In this document: piece after piece, positions 20,385 through 34,716 of the stretch
How positions within the stretch are numbered: position 1 is the first letter of the stretch
How the letters are laid out: every line of letters begins with the position of its first letter
From: Synanceia verrucosa
Taxonomy: Eukaryota; Chordata; Actinopteri; Perciformes; Synanceiidae
Assembly: GCA_029721515.1 (NCBI GenBank)
Contig: CM056569.1
Location: 14,178,507-14,242,506 of the forward strand
Direction of reading: 5' to 3'
DNA length: 64,000 bases
The notes under the pieces: model-generated
Databases searched by the model: none
Seen by the model: the letters and a program-made list of their open reading frames with translations, nothing else
What the model was told of the DNA's origin: nothing
Translations under genes and position numbers: made by a program

Positions 20385-22948
20385 GATACTGTATGATTGC
20401 ATTGATATTACTAACGAATCCGCTGCCAGCAGATGGCACATACTAATTTGCAGCGTACAAAAGCACAGACGTGGAAGTTTTATCAATTTCCCGTATGAGA
20501 GGATTTTAAACATTTTAAGGCCTTTATGTCCAAAGATGAGGTTGTAGTTCATTCTAAACAGTGGACAACACAATCCCACCACAGGGTATTATATTTAGTA
20601 GCTGGTCTGGAGCTTTTCATCATCACTTGTTTTTCATCTGTGGAAAAAAAGGTTATGACGTGGAAAATAAAGTTTTGGCAGTTTTTTTTTAATATAAATT
20701 ATTTGTTATTATAATACTCATTTCAGTCACAAGCGGGTGAGGCAGCATTTGTACTTTCTTTGTTAATTACTAGTGATCTACAGTGATGCTGCCACTAAAG
20801 AAAAGACGTTGACATTAAAACAAATAAAGACAACAGATTCCTCAGTTTTAAAAATGTTAGTCTTTAAGAAGTTTATGCAAATACTTGGTTCTGTTTCAGT
20901 TGTAATTTAGTTTGGTCTCACCTGAATGTCAGACCACCTCTGCCCTCTCTCTTTCCCTCATTAGCCCTTCGTCAGTGCTGCATTATCCCACCGTTTTATT
21001 ATTCTCCAGAGGCGGCCGGTGCTGACGCAGCGCTGAGGAGTTGTCTTGTGCCGTCTGCTTTTCCCCTCCTCTCCTGTCTTCCGCTGCCCAGGAGAAAAGG
21101 AAACGAGGGAGGAAGAAGTAGGCGGCTGTTAGGGAAGTGAACATCCCAGAGGGATGGAGAGCAAAGGCAGGCTACCACAGACTGGTGTGACGGGGACACA
21201 TTTAACTTCCAACAGATGAGACAGAAGGGACAGATGGATAAAGGAGGCGGCAGAAGAAAGACTGACACATTCTGGGCCTAAACCCTGGCACACATTTACG
21301 ATCTAAAATAACTCAATCTTGCCTGGCTCACTAATCTCTCACTCTAACTTTTTTTTTTCTTCCTCCATCTCCTCCAAACATACAGTTCAAAGACCTCCCT
21401 GCTCCTCCCTTCCTGTCCCCACATTAATTAAATCTGTGTGTAATTACTATCGTCGAGAAGGGAATCTGAGGCAAGCAAGGAAAATTGGTCACGGCCTCAG
21501 TATCTTTGAAGTGAAATTGCTTGAGCGAAGTTTATGTAGACGCCACACCGTACTGGTGTGTGGGGGGGAAAGGTGCAGGGCTTGAAATGTAAAGTGGCAG
21601 ATTTGTACTGTGCTCACACCTGTTGTCGACTCGACCTGATATCTGAACCCACTGTGAGGACACTGACGGGTAGAAGAAGAAGCCTGGGAGGGCTGAGAGG
21701 GCCTGTTTCCCCACACAGAGATCAATAAAGATTGTGTGATGATGTGAATCTGTAGCAGAATATTAAAACAGCTTGTCCTCATTTCATGACCTTACTGCAA
21801 ATGTTTCCCCTTCGCAGCTTTTATAGTTTATTTATGAAAACAGCTTGTAATTATTCATCAGCTGCTACAAGGGACTGGAAGGCTGTGACTCTGTTGGTGT
21901 GTGGTGAGTTAAAGCGGGTAGTTATGTAGTTTGTATCAGACAAGGAAACACTGGAGGAAAGCTTGTTGAAGGGAAGGAAAGTTGTGGTAGTGAACAGTGG
22001 TACGCTGTCATGTTTCATCATCGCAGCGCTCAGAGATCACATCTTTGACCCTGCTGTTCATCAGGGTTATGTCGTCTTTGCAACAGGAACACTGCATCGT
22101 GAACGTAGGGTGTTGCATTATGGGATATGTAGGCTCCTGTGTTTTTGGAGGTGATTGATATGATGAGCTACATGTCTGAAGTGTGTTGTTGAGAATTGTT
22201 TTCATTTAAATTAAATTAATGGGGGGGGGGGCGTCGATCAGCAAAAATGGAATATTTTTTTAATCATTATTTTTATAATCAGCTGAAACATAGACTGCTT
22301 GTGTTTTGGTTGGAATGAGTCATACATACAGTCTGTCATGTTGCTTGCTGTTTGTACAGGAGTAAACATCACCCGAAGGCCACCATAGTTCCCTGACATG
22401 CTTGTGAAACCATGGTAACGTGAGCTGCAGAGTGCAAACCTGTAGTACCTGCATCCTCCATCTGACCTCCTCCTAAAATAGTGTTATTATGGTATGGATG
22501 CCCTCTGAGTTGCTCATATTCAGTTGGTCGCAATCTGTAACCACACCAGGCCAACGTTAGGTTTTTCCATTCCTCCATCATCACAGCCTCAGACTGAACT
22601 AATAACCTCTGAGCGGTGCTCATCCTGTTTGCCTGCAGGCTAACCTGCTGCCATCGTCTTTCCTTCATTGTGCAATTATCCTCCCTCTCTCCCCTCTACA
22701 TGAACCGTCAGGCCAGGGGAGCACAGAGACATGAATAATTCTACAACAGAGCTGTATTTATTATTGCACTTAGTTTAATGGGACCTGTGTGTGTTTATGT
22801 GGGTGTGTGCATGTACCCTCCCCTCCTCCATCAGTCCTGCTCTGCACACACACTGCTATGAACAGGAATGTATGTATCCATCCACACACACTGCAAAACA
22901 AAAAAGGAATGCTGCGTCTTTATACATGTAAAATGGATTTAGATATAG

Positions 22949-22952
22949 GTGT

Positions 22953-22987
<35 letters not shown>
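22949..22987. repeat. (TG)n microsatellite
   Basis: GTGGG followed by about 16 TG units. Confidence 0.95.
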
Positions 22988-23098
22988 GGAGGAACAAAAG
23001 GAGGCAGAGGTGAATAAATGAAGCGTCCGCATGTGTGTGAGTTGTTTGCATTTCCCAAAATACATGTGTACATATGCATATATCTGCAGATACTGAAT

Positions 23099-23103
23099 AC
23101 ACA

Positions 23104-23134
<31 letters not shown>
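23099..23134. repeat. (CA)n microsatellite
   Basis: ACACACAAACACAC... tract, about 17 units. It lies about 110 bp from the TG tract at 22949 in the opposite phase, so the two could pair as a foldback. Confidence 0.95.
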
Positions 23135-23552
23135 TGTTGTATTATCAGCTTCTCCTGCAGAGCTTCTATTTGGTCTCAAAGAGATATGTATTAGAAATAA
23201 TGCAGAAAGTCAGGTATAATCTATTTTTGCAGTGTTGAAGTGAGGAAGGAAAGGAGGTAAAACAGGCTGATTGGAGGAAAAGTAAAGTACTCCAGGCAGA
23301 GATAATGGAAACAGATGAAGGGAGCAGAGAGGAGGAAGAAGAATGTGTAGGTATGAAATGTAGTAATACTCAGAATCTTGTATTAGTTTTCATGTAAGGG
23401 CACTGGTGTGAATTTATGTTATTAAAACACAGCAGATAGGGATGGTGTGTGCTTTTTGTCTGTGGGTAATCCATCATTTTAGAATCCGTACTGTGCAATA
23501 CTAAGCAATCCCATAACACAAACATACATAGAAATTGCACAAAGATTACATG

Positions 23553-23553
<1 letters not shown>

Positions 23554-23612
<59 letters not shown>
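23554..23612. repeat. (CA)29 microsatellite
   Basis: A pure CA run, about 59 bp. Confidence 0.97.
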
Positions 23613-23613
<1 letters not shown>

Positions 23614-26472
23614 CAGAGGCGTCCTAAGTGCAGAATGCTGTTCACACCCACGGCCTTGTTCTGTGTGTTTTCAGAATCACACAGCAACACAAACATGTGA
23701 CAGGAAGACACTTTTACATCTGCATGTTCAACACTGCAGAGCGCTTAGGCACTGTACGGAAATGATAAAAGAAACAATTAGACAAAAAATATAGCTTAAC
23801 CATAACATTTGAATGTAATATGTTATGTAATAACTAGGGGAAATGCAAATCAAATATTAATCAAGGTGAGAAAAAACTGAAAGGTCCTCCTGAAAAGTCC
23901 CTCAGTGTGTCTCCAGTAAGTCAAATGGTTTTAAATATTTAAGTTTGAATCTGAAATGTTTGCATTTTGAATTAAATGTGTCTATATATATACTGTATAT
24001 ATGATATTTCTTTGTTATACTCGGCCCTAAAGGGGTCTCTGCTCAGGTAGTGAGGCACGATGCATAACGCAGCTCAATTAACCGAACACAGACGTATCAA
24101 AGAAAGCAGTGAGCCTCCATGCAGAAGAAATCCATAAGCTTTAAAAAGAAAGGAACATGCCAAGGAATATTTGAGGGCAAACCTATGAAACAAATAAGTG
24201 TGAGATTAATTTACAACCAAGTATGTACTGTACACACAGTAATGCCAAATCAGTTTTCTCTTACCACATTTTGACAATCACAAACACTCTTAATTATCCC
24301 TTAGAGTCTCTTTTTAACATTAAGAGAAAAAAATGAAAGGCCTTCCACACTCTGATGGAACACTGCACCTTTACCTTCAGTTATTGACATTAGGGGTATG
24401 TATTCTAAGAAATGGGTTGAAATTTCAGTACAGTAAATGATCGGTAATGTGTACTTATTTCTGATTTGTGAAGTCAGCTTTGTAATGATCTCTTATCATT
24501 ATTTGGAAATCTTCAACCATCATGGCTCCAGTCTATATAAGACGCTTTCTGGATCTAATTTGAGTGCAAGTTAACTTTGAAAGTAACAGGGCTGTGTCTG
24601 TGGTGTCCAGGCTCTGGCCCTGAGGCGTTCTGTGATGAGGTGACTGTCAGACAGCTCCATCTGCATATAGAAGATGTGCTCCTGTGTCGCAGCCACTTAT
24701 TCCTCCTGTCCATCAAAGTCTGAGTGTGACGGAGCCGAGCTACAGATCACTGCCTCGTGGACGGAAGGAGAAGGGAAAGAAGGAGTGCTTCAGAGAGAGC
24801 GATTCACGTCTGTTCACACCAAAGGATGAGTCATCTGGCTCAGCACTGCGCTGTGAATGAGGCAGGATGGGGAGGGACACCTGCAGAGAGGGGGGGGCTG
24901 TGGAGTGAGCGAGGGAGGGTGAGAGAGCCTACCTCACATTCTGTCAATGGAGAGAGTGCACGGAGCTATTGGAGTGGATTTATGTACAGTGCTGATGTCA
25001 GAGGGGAAAGATAGCAGTCAGACCATGTCAGTTTGATTCAGAGGACTTTACAATCTGTACAGGACCTGCTCTGACCTGCAGAACCTTCAGTTCAGAAGAG
25101 GGTATTTCAACATACCTGTTAATATATCACAGAAACATATTCTCCTGTGACTTTTGTGCTTATTGTGGCTTCTGCATCAACTCCTTTCCTCTATCAGCTC
25201 CATTATTTTTATAGCTTTGCACTGTTTTCCATCTGGGACTTCAACTAAAAGCTTTATCGAACTAAAGACGTACTGATGAGGAGAACATTCCTGCAGTTTG
25301 CAGCAGGAGGTTGTGGTAACTGTATGTATGTCCACATCCTCAGTGTTATCTGATGAAATGATCCTCTGTTGTATTTCTTTACCTCAAGGCGTTTTCCCTC
25401 CGGGTGTGCACCGGTTGTAATCAGAGGTCAATGACTGGATCAATCAACCCATCAATCAATTATTTGAACCACGTAATCACTTGTAAAGTCATTTGTCACG
25501 GCTCACCGACACTCATCCAGTGGATGAGGGGGACACTGCCTCGGTTCAGGAGAAAGAGCAAAGCAAAGTCAAAGCAATACGACGATGCTATTATAAATGC
25601 AAATAAATCAAAGCAGTTGTCAGTATTAAAATGGAAATAATAGCATGTGTTGAGTTGGACAAAGAGAAAAGCACAAACAATGGAGAGGAGATCAATACAT
25701 GGAATAGGAATCTATTGCTGAAGCAGTGGTTGGGTCAAAGACTTGAAGCTGGATGGAGATCTATGGATGTGAGACCCACAGGACCACAGAACACAATGTG
25801 CCCAGTGTTTCTACTCTTCTGTTGTTATTGTGTGGATTTAATCTAAGACACCAGCAGTTTGAAAGCCTGCAGGGATGATGCATCCTGTGTTGAGGCATGT
25901 CTCCAGTTTATTACAACTTGCATGTCAGTAAGAGAACACATCATTCAAATGCACCTATGCAGTGTCAGTAGACGTGCATCATTGTGTGAACACATCACTG
26001 TTTAAATCCACTTCAGTACATCACTAAGTGAGGCTTTCATTGTCTGTAAATTAGCTTTTAATAACAAAGTGATGATGCTATGAATCACTGCCACCATCAC
26101 CACAGACTCACTGTTGAATAATCTATGATTAAAATACAAAAAGCAAACATCAGAGGAATGACCCCAGGTGAGTGTATCATCTGAGCAGGATGCTCACTGT
26201 GGATGTGCATGAGGTGAGCATGTGTCTGCATTGTTTAATCACACTGGGGCTAATCACACCGTGCTGTCCTGATTGGTTTGAAGCTAATCCCTGCAGGGGT
26301 GGTAGTGCTGGCATATACTCTCATACAGATGAAAACACACACACACACACACATACACCTCTGCCTCTTCTGCACACACTCTGTCTGATACAGAGCCATT
26401 CATCAGTGAGTTTTTCTGCTCTGATCCTCAGGAGAGGTGGCACTGCTGATGAAGATTTAGGAGCTCGACCCC

Positions 26473-26474
<2 letters not shown>

Positions 26475-26509
<35 letters not shown>
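26475..26509. repeat. (GT)n microsatellite
   Basis: About 16 GT units. A shorter CA run lies upstream at 26335-26352. Confidence 0.95.
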
Positions 26510-26511
<2 letters not shown>

Positions 26512-26628
26512 ACAGGCTCGCACAGGGAAAGGCAGATGTCTCACAACTTATGAAGTTATCTAATGTCTCACACACACACCAACTGACCTTGGGGATTCTG
26601 CCCTATGTGCAGCCTCTTATATTTTACA

Positions 26629-26630
26629 CG

Positions 26631-26698
<68 letters not shown>
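26629..26698. repeat. (GT)33 microsatellite
   Basis: A GT run of about 70 bp with one CG interruption near its start. Confidence 0.97.
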
Positions 26699-26794
26699 AA
26701 CAAGCATATGAATGAAATTGGGTGGCTGTTTGAATTAGTGATTAAAGTGTCTATCTGGCTGATTCTTTGCATGATCTCCAAATGCTTTTTTTCA

Positions 26795-26804
<10 letters not shown>

Positions 26805-26876
<72 letters not shown>
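26805..26876. repeat. (CT)n(GT)n compound microsatellite
   Basis: TCTCTC... of about 36 bp followed by TGTGTG... of about 36 bp. Confidence 0.97.
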
Positions 26877-28549
26877 AAGGGTAGAGCTGAGATGCATCAG
26901 AATAATTGGGTTAGAGTTATATCACAGGAGAAATACCCTGCTCTGATTGGTTAGTTGTAGAGGCTTATATGCAGGGGGTGCATTTTGGTTATCAGTCCAT
27001 TACCCTTCTGAGAAGATAAGGAATGTTTTGGGATGTGTGTGTGTGTATTTCTGTGTAATGGCCAGTGTATTAGGAAATGTGTGAGATTGTACACACACAC
27101 AGAGTTCACCTCCACATACAAAGTGACCCCTGTGTTTTCCACGCAGTCGAGGCATCTGGAGAGTTCCTCCAGGTGGGCAGTCAGTCATAGCGGGGCTGCT
27201 GATCCACTCACCTCCACAGAGGTCATATCTACGGTCCCCAAAGCCCCGAGGCCTCTGAAGGAACATCAATCACGACAGACCTTGGACACACGAGCGCACA
27301 CCTCTGCTTCCACACTGGAGGACTGTAATGTGCCATAAGGACAGCCCTTTGATGGGCTAAACACTGTGCTCCTTCATCATGTGAGAGGCTGTTTCAAAAA
27401 GAGATCTTAAAAGTCAAGTCAGTGTTATTGATTGCTGTTGCCTTTGTGCTTCAAAATGTCCATGTAATGTTAGGTAAGACGGCAGCTCACCTGGTAGTCT
27501 GGCTTGTTGTTGTTAGGGGGGAATGTCACAGTGTTTGGTACAGAGATCAAGGTTGTTTCTGAGCTGCTCATCAGTCACACTAACCTCTGCAGCCCTTCTC
27601 ACCCTGTGCAACATACTATTAAAAGCTCAAGGACAAGAGCGGTGACCTTCCTTTCACTGCTAATCTCTGCTATATAAATAATATACAGAATAATTCACTG
27701 TGTTTAGCTAAAAAGCACCACAAATATCATATCAGCCATGCATGTTAATAGGGGATGCTCACCTACCACCACCTATAACACTCATTAATTAACATATTTT
27801 ACCGTGTTTGTTTATACAGACAGAAAATACATGCTACCAGGAATGTGGGGCAGAGCGCTGAAATACAGTGAATGAAAGTTCCTCTTAGTAACTTTGATTA
27901 AAACTGTAGGCAACTAACAAAAACATTTAACACCACCAAATCTTTAAATCTCAGACAAAATCTTGGACAAATCAAATCAAAAGCTAAAGAAAGGATGTAC
28001 AGTCGAGGGGTGAAACTTTTCGTCAGGCTGCATGAGGTTTTAAAAACTTCACATAGTAGCTAGGAGAGCAAACCAACAGAGATAATAAATGCTCTGGCCT
28101 AGATCGCTCTCTTTGTGCCTCCCAGCACAGTATCAGCAGTATGGTTACTTATGCATGCATAGCCTGGTCAGGGCGGCACAGATGGGTTTGGCTCAGCTTA
28201 GCAGAAGCAAAAACCATCTTCTAGTGATAACAGCAAATACTCTGATGGTAATTTATATTTTAATATTTCTTTTTCTTAAAATATTAAAATCCCCCGCCCT
28301 GACACACACAAACAGTGGGATGTCTTATAAATCCAAACCTTGTGGCGCTGTCGGCCATTTGAACTGGAGAAGTGTTCAGCTGACTAAAGCACAGCCAAAA
28401 TGTATTAAAAAACATGAAACATGAATACATCTACTGTCCTGTACATTCAGCTGATTTTTTAGTTCCATATACTGTATGAGCAGGGAAATAAAATGCTGAC
28501 TGACAAGAAGTAGGATATTATTTTTGAAAGTTGCTAACCTACCAACTAT

Positions 28550-28650
28550 ATCCATCCATTTTCTACCACTTATCCTCTCATAGGGTCTTTGGGGGGGCTG
28601 GAGCCTATATCCCAGCTGTCTTAGGGTGAAAGGCAGGGTACACCCTGGAC
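28550..28650 (-). mobile_element. SINE, 5'-truncated copy
   Basis: TCCATCCATTTTCTACCACTTATCCTC followed by GGGTCTTTGGGGGGGCTGGAGCC and GGGTACACCCTGGAC: reverse complement of the 3' third of the SINE family seen complete at 41728-42091. Confidence 0.85.
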
Positions 28651-30194
28651 CTCTACCGGCTCTTCAGCTGTGTGTCAGCTGACATCTGAACTGCTCTGAT
28701 CTTTACCAAACTCTTCACTCCGGCCTGTGGTCCTCTGGTGCACACAGAGACACATTAGCTCTCTTCATGTAAAACAGATGATCCTCATCCCTCAGCCCTC
28801 ACTACACCTCTCCACCTGAGGAATATCAGATAGATAGGCTCTCTAGGATATTTATCACCAAGTGATTGGGCACAAAATCAAGCCGATGTGCTGGAAGTGG
28901 AAAATAATCTGGTCCATTTGACCCTTCTCTCCTCTTTCCTCTCTCTCTTGTCACCACCTCCTCTTCTCCTTCCTCTTTAATCCTCCACCTTTTGCTCTCC
29001 AACTTCACCTCCTCTCTAGTTCACATTCTCTCTTCCTCCACCCCAGAGTGACCAGATGCTGGCAATTTCACGACCGTTGACTTATTTACATTTCTGCAAT
29101 TATTGGAAAGTATGAATATTTATGATGCTGGTCTCTTGCTGTGGGGCATCTGCCTATACAGTCTGCTTATCTGTGAGTGTTTGTGAGGAAGCAGACAGAA
29201 TAAAAACAGCTTATTAGCGAAGACAAACGCTCACAGGGTCAATGGACGGAGGCAGGGGTTGAAGTTTGGAGGATCGTTTCCCTCAGATGCAGGAGACTCC
29301 ACTGAAGCCAGTTGTTACAACAAAGGGTAGAAGTATTAAACTTTGTTTTGTAAAAACATCCATATTATTTTTTTCATTAAAAACTGCAAATAATTTTGAA
29401 TACATGTGGATTGCTCTTATATTTTCTTATTATTTGAATTTAGAAATATTTCTATGTGCATCACATTCACTGCTTTCTGTCTCCATGCTGCTTTCATTTC
29501 CTCGTCAACATCCTGCTCAAATGGAGGGGTTTCATATCGAGATGTCTGAATCAGTGGAGCAGCACCAAGGAGAGACATATGTCTTCCTGCTGTCCTCACT
29601 GATAGTGGAATGAGTCCTAAGACAGGTGACTTATTTGTCCTCTAAAACATCAATAATCTCAAGACTACTCTGAAATCATGGAGAATGCATTAGTGTCCTC
29701 TGCCTCTTTGTCCATGTTACTGGATTCAGAAATCTAAAGGAGAAACACAAACATTGGAAGAAAAGAAATCCTTCACTTAAACTAGAAACTGATGAAGTGT
29801 TCAGTATATAAAGCCTGGATACCACTGTGCAAACAACCTTTTTATATCCATTTAACCCTGTGGGGCTTTGATACTTTATTTCAATTTCATATTTACATAT
29901 TCATATTGGCAACCTATATTTAGTTGTTCAAGTTCCAAAACAGTTGATTGAGCATGTTTGTGGTTTTTATTGTAATAAATATTTTTTTTTTATTCAATTC
30001 GAATTTGATTATTTTTTGGCCCAATATGTTAATGAAGTAGGTTATAGTGAAATAATCTCTTCATATAGATGAAGTTGTGCTGAAAAAAAGATACCAAGCA
30101 TGGGTATTTTAAACATTTTTATGTGGTATATAGAGACAAAATCAAAAGTATTAAAAAACGACTAAAATAGGCTCAGGATCCAAAGGGTTAAATT
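28651..30194. other. Intergenic, no gene recognised
   Basis: A CT-rich stretch (about 28920-29045) and AT-rich DNA at 29820-30180. No coding support. Confidence 0.5.
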
Positions 30195-30512
30195 GGGCAG
30201 CACAGCAAGAAGGTACCGGGTTCGAATCCCGGGCCCGGGGCCTTTCTGTGTGGAGTTTGCGTGTTCTCCCCGTGTCTGCGTGGGTTCTCTCTGGGTACTC
30301 CAGCTTCCTCCCACCATCCAAAAACATGCATGGGGATTAGGTTAATTGGCTAATTTAAATTGACCGTAGGTGTGAATGTGAGTGTGAGTGGTTGTCTGTC
30401 TCTATGTGTCCTGTGATGAACTGGAGACTTGTCCAGGGTGTACCCTGCCTTCTGCCCTAAGACAGCTGGGATAGGCTCCAGCCCCCCGTGACCCTATGAG
30501 GACAGGCGGTAG
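30195..30512 (+). mobile_element. SINE copy lacking box A (internal deletion)
   Basis: It starts GGGCAGCACAGCAAGAAGG. Compared with the complete copy, the ~35 bp holding the box A promoter element are missing, while box B (GGTTCGAATCC, 30219-30229) is perfect. The rest runs through TTTCTGTGTGGAGTTTGCGT and GGGTGTACCCTGCC to CCCTATGAGGACAGGCGGTAG. No GGAT tail or target duplication remains. Confidence 0.9.
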
Positions 30513-33500
30513 TTGTAGTTTAGTGCAGATAATCTCACTGTGGTGCACAAGTCTAAACTGAAGTGTCACTGCAGGACACTGATGTATGACAAAAAAAATA
30601 GCTTTTTTTCTCTCCCTGTGCACAAGAGAACGAGGGAAAGACCTGACGAAAAAAAAGCCAATCAATATTTTATGAGAGCTAAAACCTCACAGCACACACA
30701 TTTTATCAGTTCTCTCCCCGAATACTGTTTATAAATGGATTATTTTTGAGAGCTGCAAGAGTATTCATCACACAATGAGCTGAAGATGGATTGACATCCA
30801 TGTGTGAATAGTAACTAGTCAACTTTCTACCTACAGATATGTAGATAAGTGAACTCTGTACTCTACCGTGACAATGTTATTAAGATGATTAAATCTTTTT
30901 ATTGACCAGCAGAGACAGCAGAGTTGGATCCATTTGATTAGATTAGTATTTCTGCTAAATTGAGTGGGAATATTTATCTCTGTTGACTTTTAATAGACTT
31001 TGATGAGTGTGATATATTACAGTGACTCCATCTCCCTCCTGTTAAACCTCACTATGAAGGTTAAAGACTTTGTGTTCATGTTGTTTGGGATTGTGTAGTG
31101 CTACAAAGTGACACTGCTGACTGTGCAAACGCAGGCGATGTACACATGGAAACATTAGTGCTATTTATTCCACTGGACACACACACTCACACACCCTGTA
31201 TCATTACAACCAAGGGCTGCATGATTTAAGACTGTTGTCATCCTCTGCTCTCTCTAGCATGAGCACAACTGCAAGCAGACACACACAATGCATAACCTTA
31301 TGACCTGTTGCATGATAAAATACAAGCATTTCTATAGCCATCACATGCTCACGGCAGAGTAAATAACTCAAGGTTCATTAAAGTCAACTGAGGCTGACGG
31401 TGTGACCCCTGCCCAGTAATTGTCTGTCTCTAACAGGCAGTAGATTGACAGGGGTCACAGCCACACTGCATCTCCTTCCCTTTATTACCCCTTTAACCAT
31501 CAGAGCGTTCCCAGCCCCTCCCCCAACCCCACCTTTAAACCCCCCACCGCCAAGATGTAACAGCTGTATTCAGCAGATACTGACATATGTCAGCGAGAAA
31601 ATAAAACATTACTCAATGTTCATTTTCATGTTTGAAAATGCCAATTTCCTTTCAAAATAAAATGTCCAGAAGACTGTGCTTGGGTTACAGCTGCTATCTG
31701 TTAGTGCTTGTTACTGAGTGTAAAGTGCTTCCTAATTCTGAGTAGCAACAAGCTAATAATAATAATAATAATGATAATAATGATACTTTTCATTCACTTT
31801 TCAAGATAATCAAAGACACACTTTTATACCACACTGACATTAATTACAGGTTCCTTAAAAATATCTTGCCATGATGAATTTTATGAAGGATATAATCTAA
31901 CTTTTTAATTAAAATCTCACTTCATCATCATGGCAGTGTCATGCTTTAGTAACTAATGAATAAATGCATTTAAGGCATTCAAAATGATTGTTTCTTTCAA
32001 TTTTTAGCAGGAGTCATGCATTTTTGAGCATAGCTGCATACTTTGATTTCCTCATATCGCGTGCTCACAAATAGAAAACAAAATTTGAATTTGCATAAAC
32101 AATGTAATTTTGTTGATGCTGATGGACTATGACATGGAAGTCATTCATCTTAATTATCTTCTTGTCTTCTAATTAAAACCAAAAAGCAAGAATTTAAAGC
32201 AAAATCCATACAAGTGACTAAGGAGTAAACAAACACATCCATGAGGAAGGGGATGAAAGCTCTGTATGTTGATCCTGAACATGCTGAATGTGATCCCCAC
32301 ACAGCAGCCAGCCAATCAGCTGCTATTTGCAACTTTTCCAAGCTGCTGTCTGCCTCGGGGCACCGCCCACTCGGAGCGTGGGCCCCATGTGACAGAGCTG
32401 ATCAGCTGTCAATCAAGCTATAAACGAGGATTGTCCCCTGGCTGCTGCCATCAGATTTGTAATCCTCAGTGATAATGGCTGATCCAATTTAGCAAATCCC
32501 TGCTGTCAGAAACTCAACTTATACAGTGGCTCATACAGTATAGAGCATAAATATAGAACAGGATGCCACGCTGTGTGAAACAACACACACACTCCTGTAG
32601 CACAGAGCTAATTCCATCAAAGGCCACTCTGCTGTCTCTCTTCATGTGCCAGGCAGGCTGGGATACACTGAACCACCTCCTATCAGACATGAAATGAGAA
32701 GGTTTCACACCAGGAGATGCCATAATTGTTAGGATTATAAAATGAAAAGCATTGAGACACTTCTGTGTTACTAATGAGGGCTAATTTACCCAGAGGGTCG
32801 ACTGAGAGGCGCATTGGGTGACATTACATAGAGACGCAGAGCCTGAGGCAAAACCAGAGAGGACAAAGGACAGGAGATAAAGGGAACATGAACACAAGAG
32901 TACAAAAAAAGATAAAAGTATGAATGCGTGTCTGTGTTGCAGTGATATAATGGATATTGTGACCAGTGTACTGGCGATAGTGGGATGCAACCAAAGTGTG
33001 TTAGAGTGGAGAACATAGGAAAGGAAGAAAAGCTCTTCCTCTCCTTGTTTTCTTTAGAGGACCCCTTCCAAATGATGAAAGCCGCTCCACAGCTCTATCT
33101 CACTTTCCCTCGCGTCCTCTCCCATCCCTCTCTTGTCCTCTGTGGATCATGGCAGGCTAATCTCAATCTGTTTCGCTGTGATATCACACAACAGCTCTGT
33201 ATAGCCGCAGCGGTGCCAGAATATTGGGCTCGCCTTGTTGCCCCGGCACCATGCGACGGGTCTGGCACTATGCACTGCACGGTTTAGTGGGGTTTTCCAT
33301 CGGCTGCGTCCAAACTCTCAGCTCTGCTGCCCCAAAAGTCACTGAGCTGCCCGATACGTCCCCATCCTCCAAAGGTTCCTTTTCTTTCCAAAGTGTCACG
33401 CTCCACTTCCTAATGACAGTGAGAGCAAATTAAGGAAGCAAGCAAACGTGTACAGCAGGTATTTAAGCAGGCCTCCAGCGTCAATGTTAAATTTCCCCAA

Positions 33501-34716
33501 ACTGAAATGTGATCAAGCGTCTGTAATGAAGATGCAGTTAGAAACTGATTTGGTCTGATGGGTTGGATGTTTTCAAAATTCCACCAGTTTTTCGTGGCAG
33601 TTTCCTGTCGAGTATCTCAAGTTAACATATCACCAGTGAACCAGGTCTTGATGGGAGCTCCTCTGTGAACAATAGCTTAAACCTTTTTAATTAGAAATCA
33701 CATGTGTGTGTATCTGTGTGTGTTTTCTCTCTATCCAAGTTGCCTCTTACTGTAAAACTACTTCCCAGGTGCACACATTTCTATTTAATGCACCTTTTTT
33801 TATCACTGTCGGCCATGGCAGACTGTTAATTACACTGTTGGAAAGTAGCAGACTACAGCTTTACACCTTTATCATCAGCTCAATCAAAGTTAAGCTCCGC
33901 CTCTCAGGATTCGAACCACCGATCAGACAATGAAGATTCTGTCAAAAATCAGGTTGCATTACATGTTGTCCTTTTGTTGTCCTGAGTGTCTCGTAACGTG
34001 GAAATTGCTCTGGATTCAGAAAACTGTCCAGTGTCAGGAAAAGATAGAAAATGTAATATCTTGGTGTTGAACTGCCAGACAGGCTGGAGAAATGAAGAAA
34101 CAGAGCTGCCCTTGAGAAAGCCGCTGCACAATAACTTGAAGGTCTGCTGCTGTCAGTTCCATAGTCTGCTCTATTAAAAGTGCTTTTGCACATTACTTTG
34201 AAATCTGAAGACTGGAGAAGTAAAAGTCCCCTCAGTAATAACTGTATCGCCTTTCTCACTGAAACCTGGCAACTTAATGGGGCACAACCGATTTTCACAA
34301 AGATCAGTCAACTTGTAAGTGGGAGAACCAGCAGTACTGTGATACTCAGCCAGCTGGGGTTTGGAGAACAGAAAGTCAGATATTTAGTTTGAAAGTCATC
34401 AGGCAGTGATGCAGCTTACTTTTAGTGCTAATTAGAAAGTGTTTGCATGCTACATTAAGATGGTAAACATGGTAGACATTATTGTTATGGCATTTTCTAA
34501 ATTTAGGGGTTCTAGGGGTCACTACTGTGTCCTGTAAGCAGCATTAAGACACATGCAGGCACTGTCTTCTCAGAGTACAGAGTTGAAACATGAGTTGCTT
34601 CAGTACAACAGGTGTCTGCCTATCTCTGGGTTGGCCTGGCATCCAAGGTCAGAGGAGGCTGTCAGTGGTGCCTCCCATGCCATGACTTGAAGTCAGCAAG
34701 ACAGCAGCGCCAGGCT
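30513..34716. other. Intergenic, no gene recognised
   Basis: Contains an (AAT)n tract at 31753-31784. No frame shows splice-bounded similarity to a known protein. Confidence 0.5.
31753..31784. repeat. (AAT)n microsatellite
   Basis: Ten imperfect AAT units with two G substitutions. Confidence 0.9.

Larger units (their letters stand above)
19968..28549. other. Intergenic, microsatellite-rich, no gene recognised
   Basis: Apart from the simple repeats listed, nothing coding or structural is supported. A run of 11 G lies at about 22221-22231. The 20940-21270 and 24590-25010 stretches are relatively GC-rich but have no splice-bounded frame with known similarity. The frames of 60-180 residues here are chance or VCVCVC/HTHTHT products. 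Confidence 0.5.

Noticed and set aside
20070..20396. Cys/Val-repeat frames (also near 23370-23711, 26172-26711 and 26630-26884)
   Set aside because: Produced by (TG)n/(CA)n tracts.
21154..21165. ATGGAGAGCAAA (MESK), resembling the short B-type start of FGF12
   Set aside because: No splice donor follows, and it lies 27 kb upstream of fgf11 exon 1A in an unremarkable context, so it is a chance match.
26172..26711. 179-residue + strand frame
   Set aside because: Much of its C-terminal part is microsatellite-encoded; the remainder has no similarity or splice signals.
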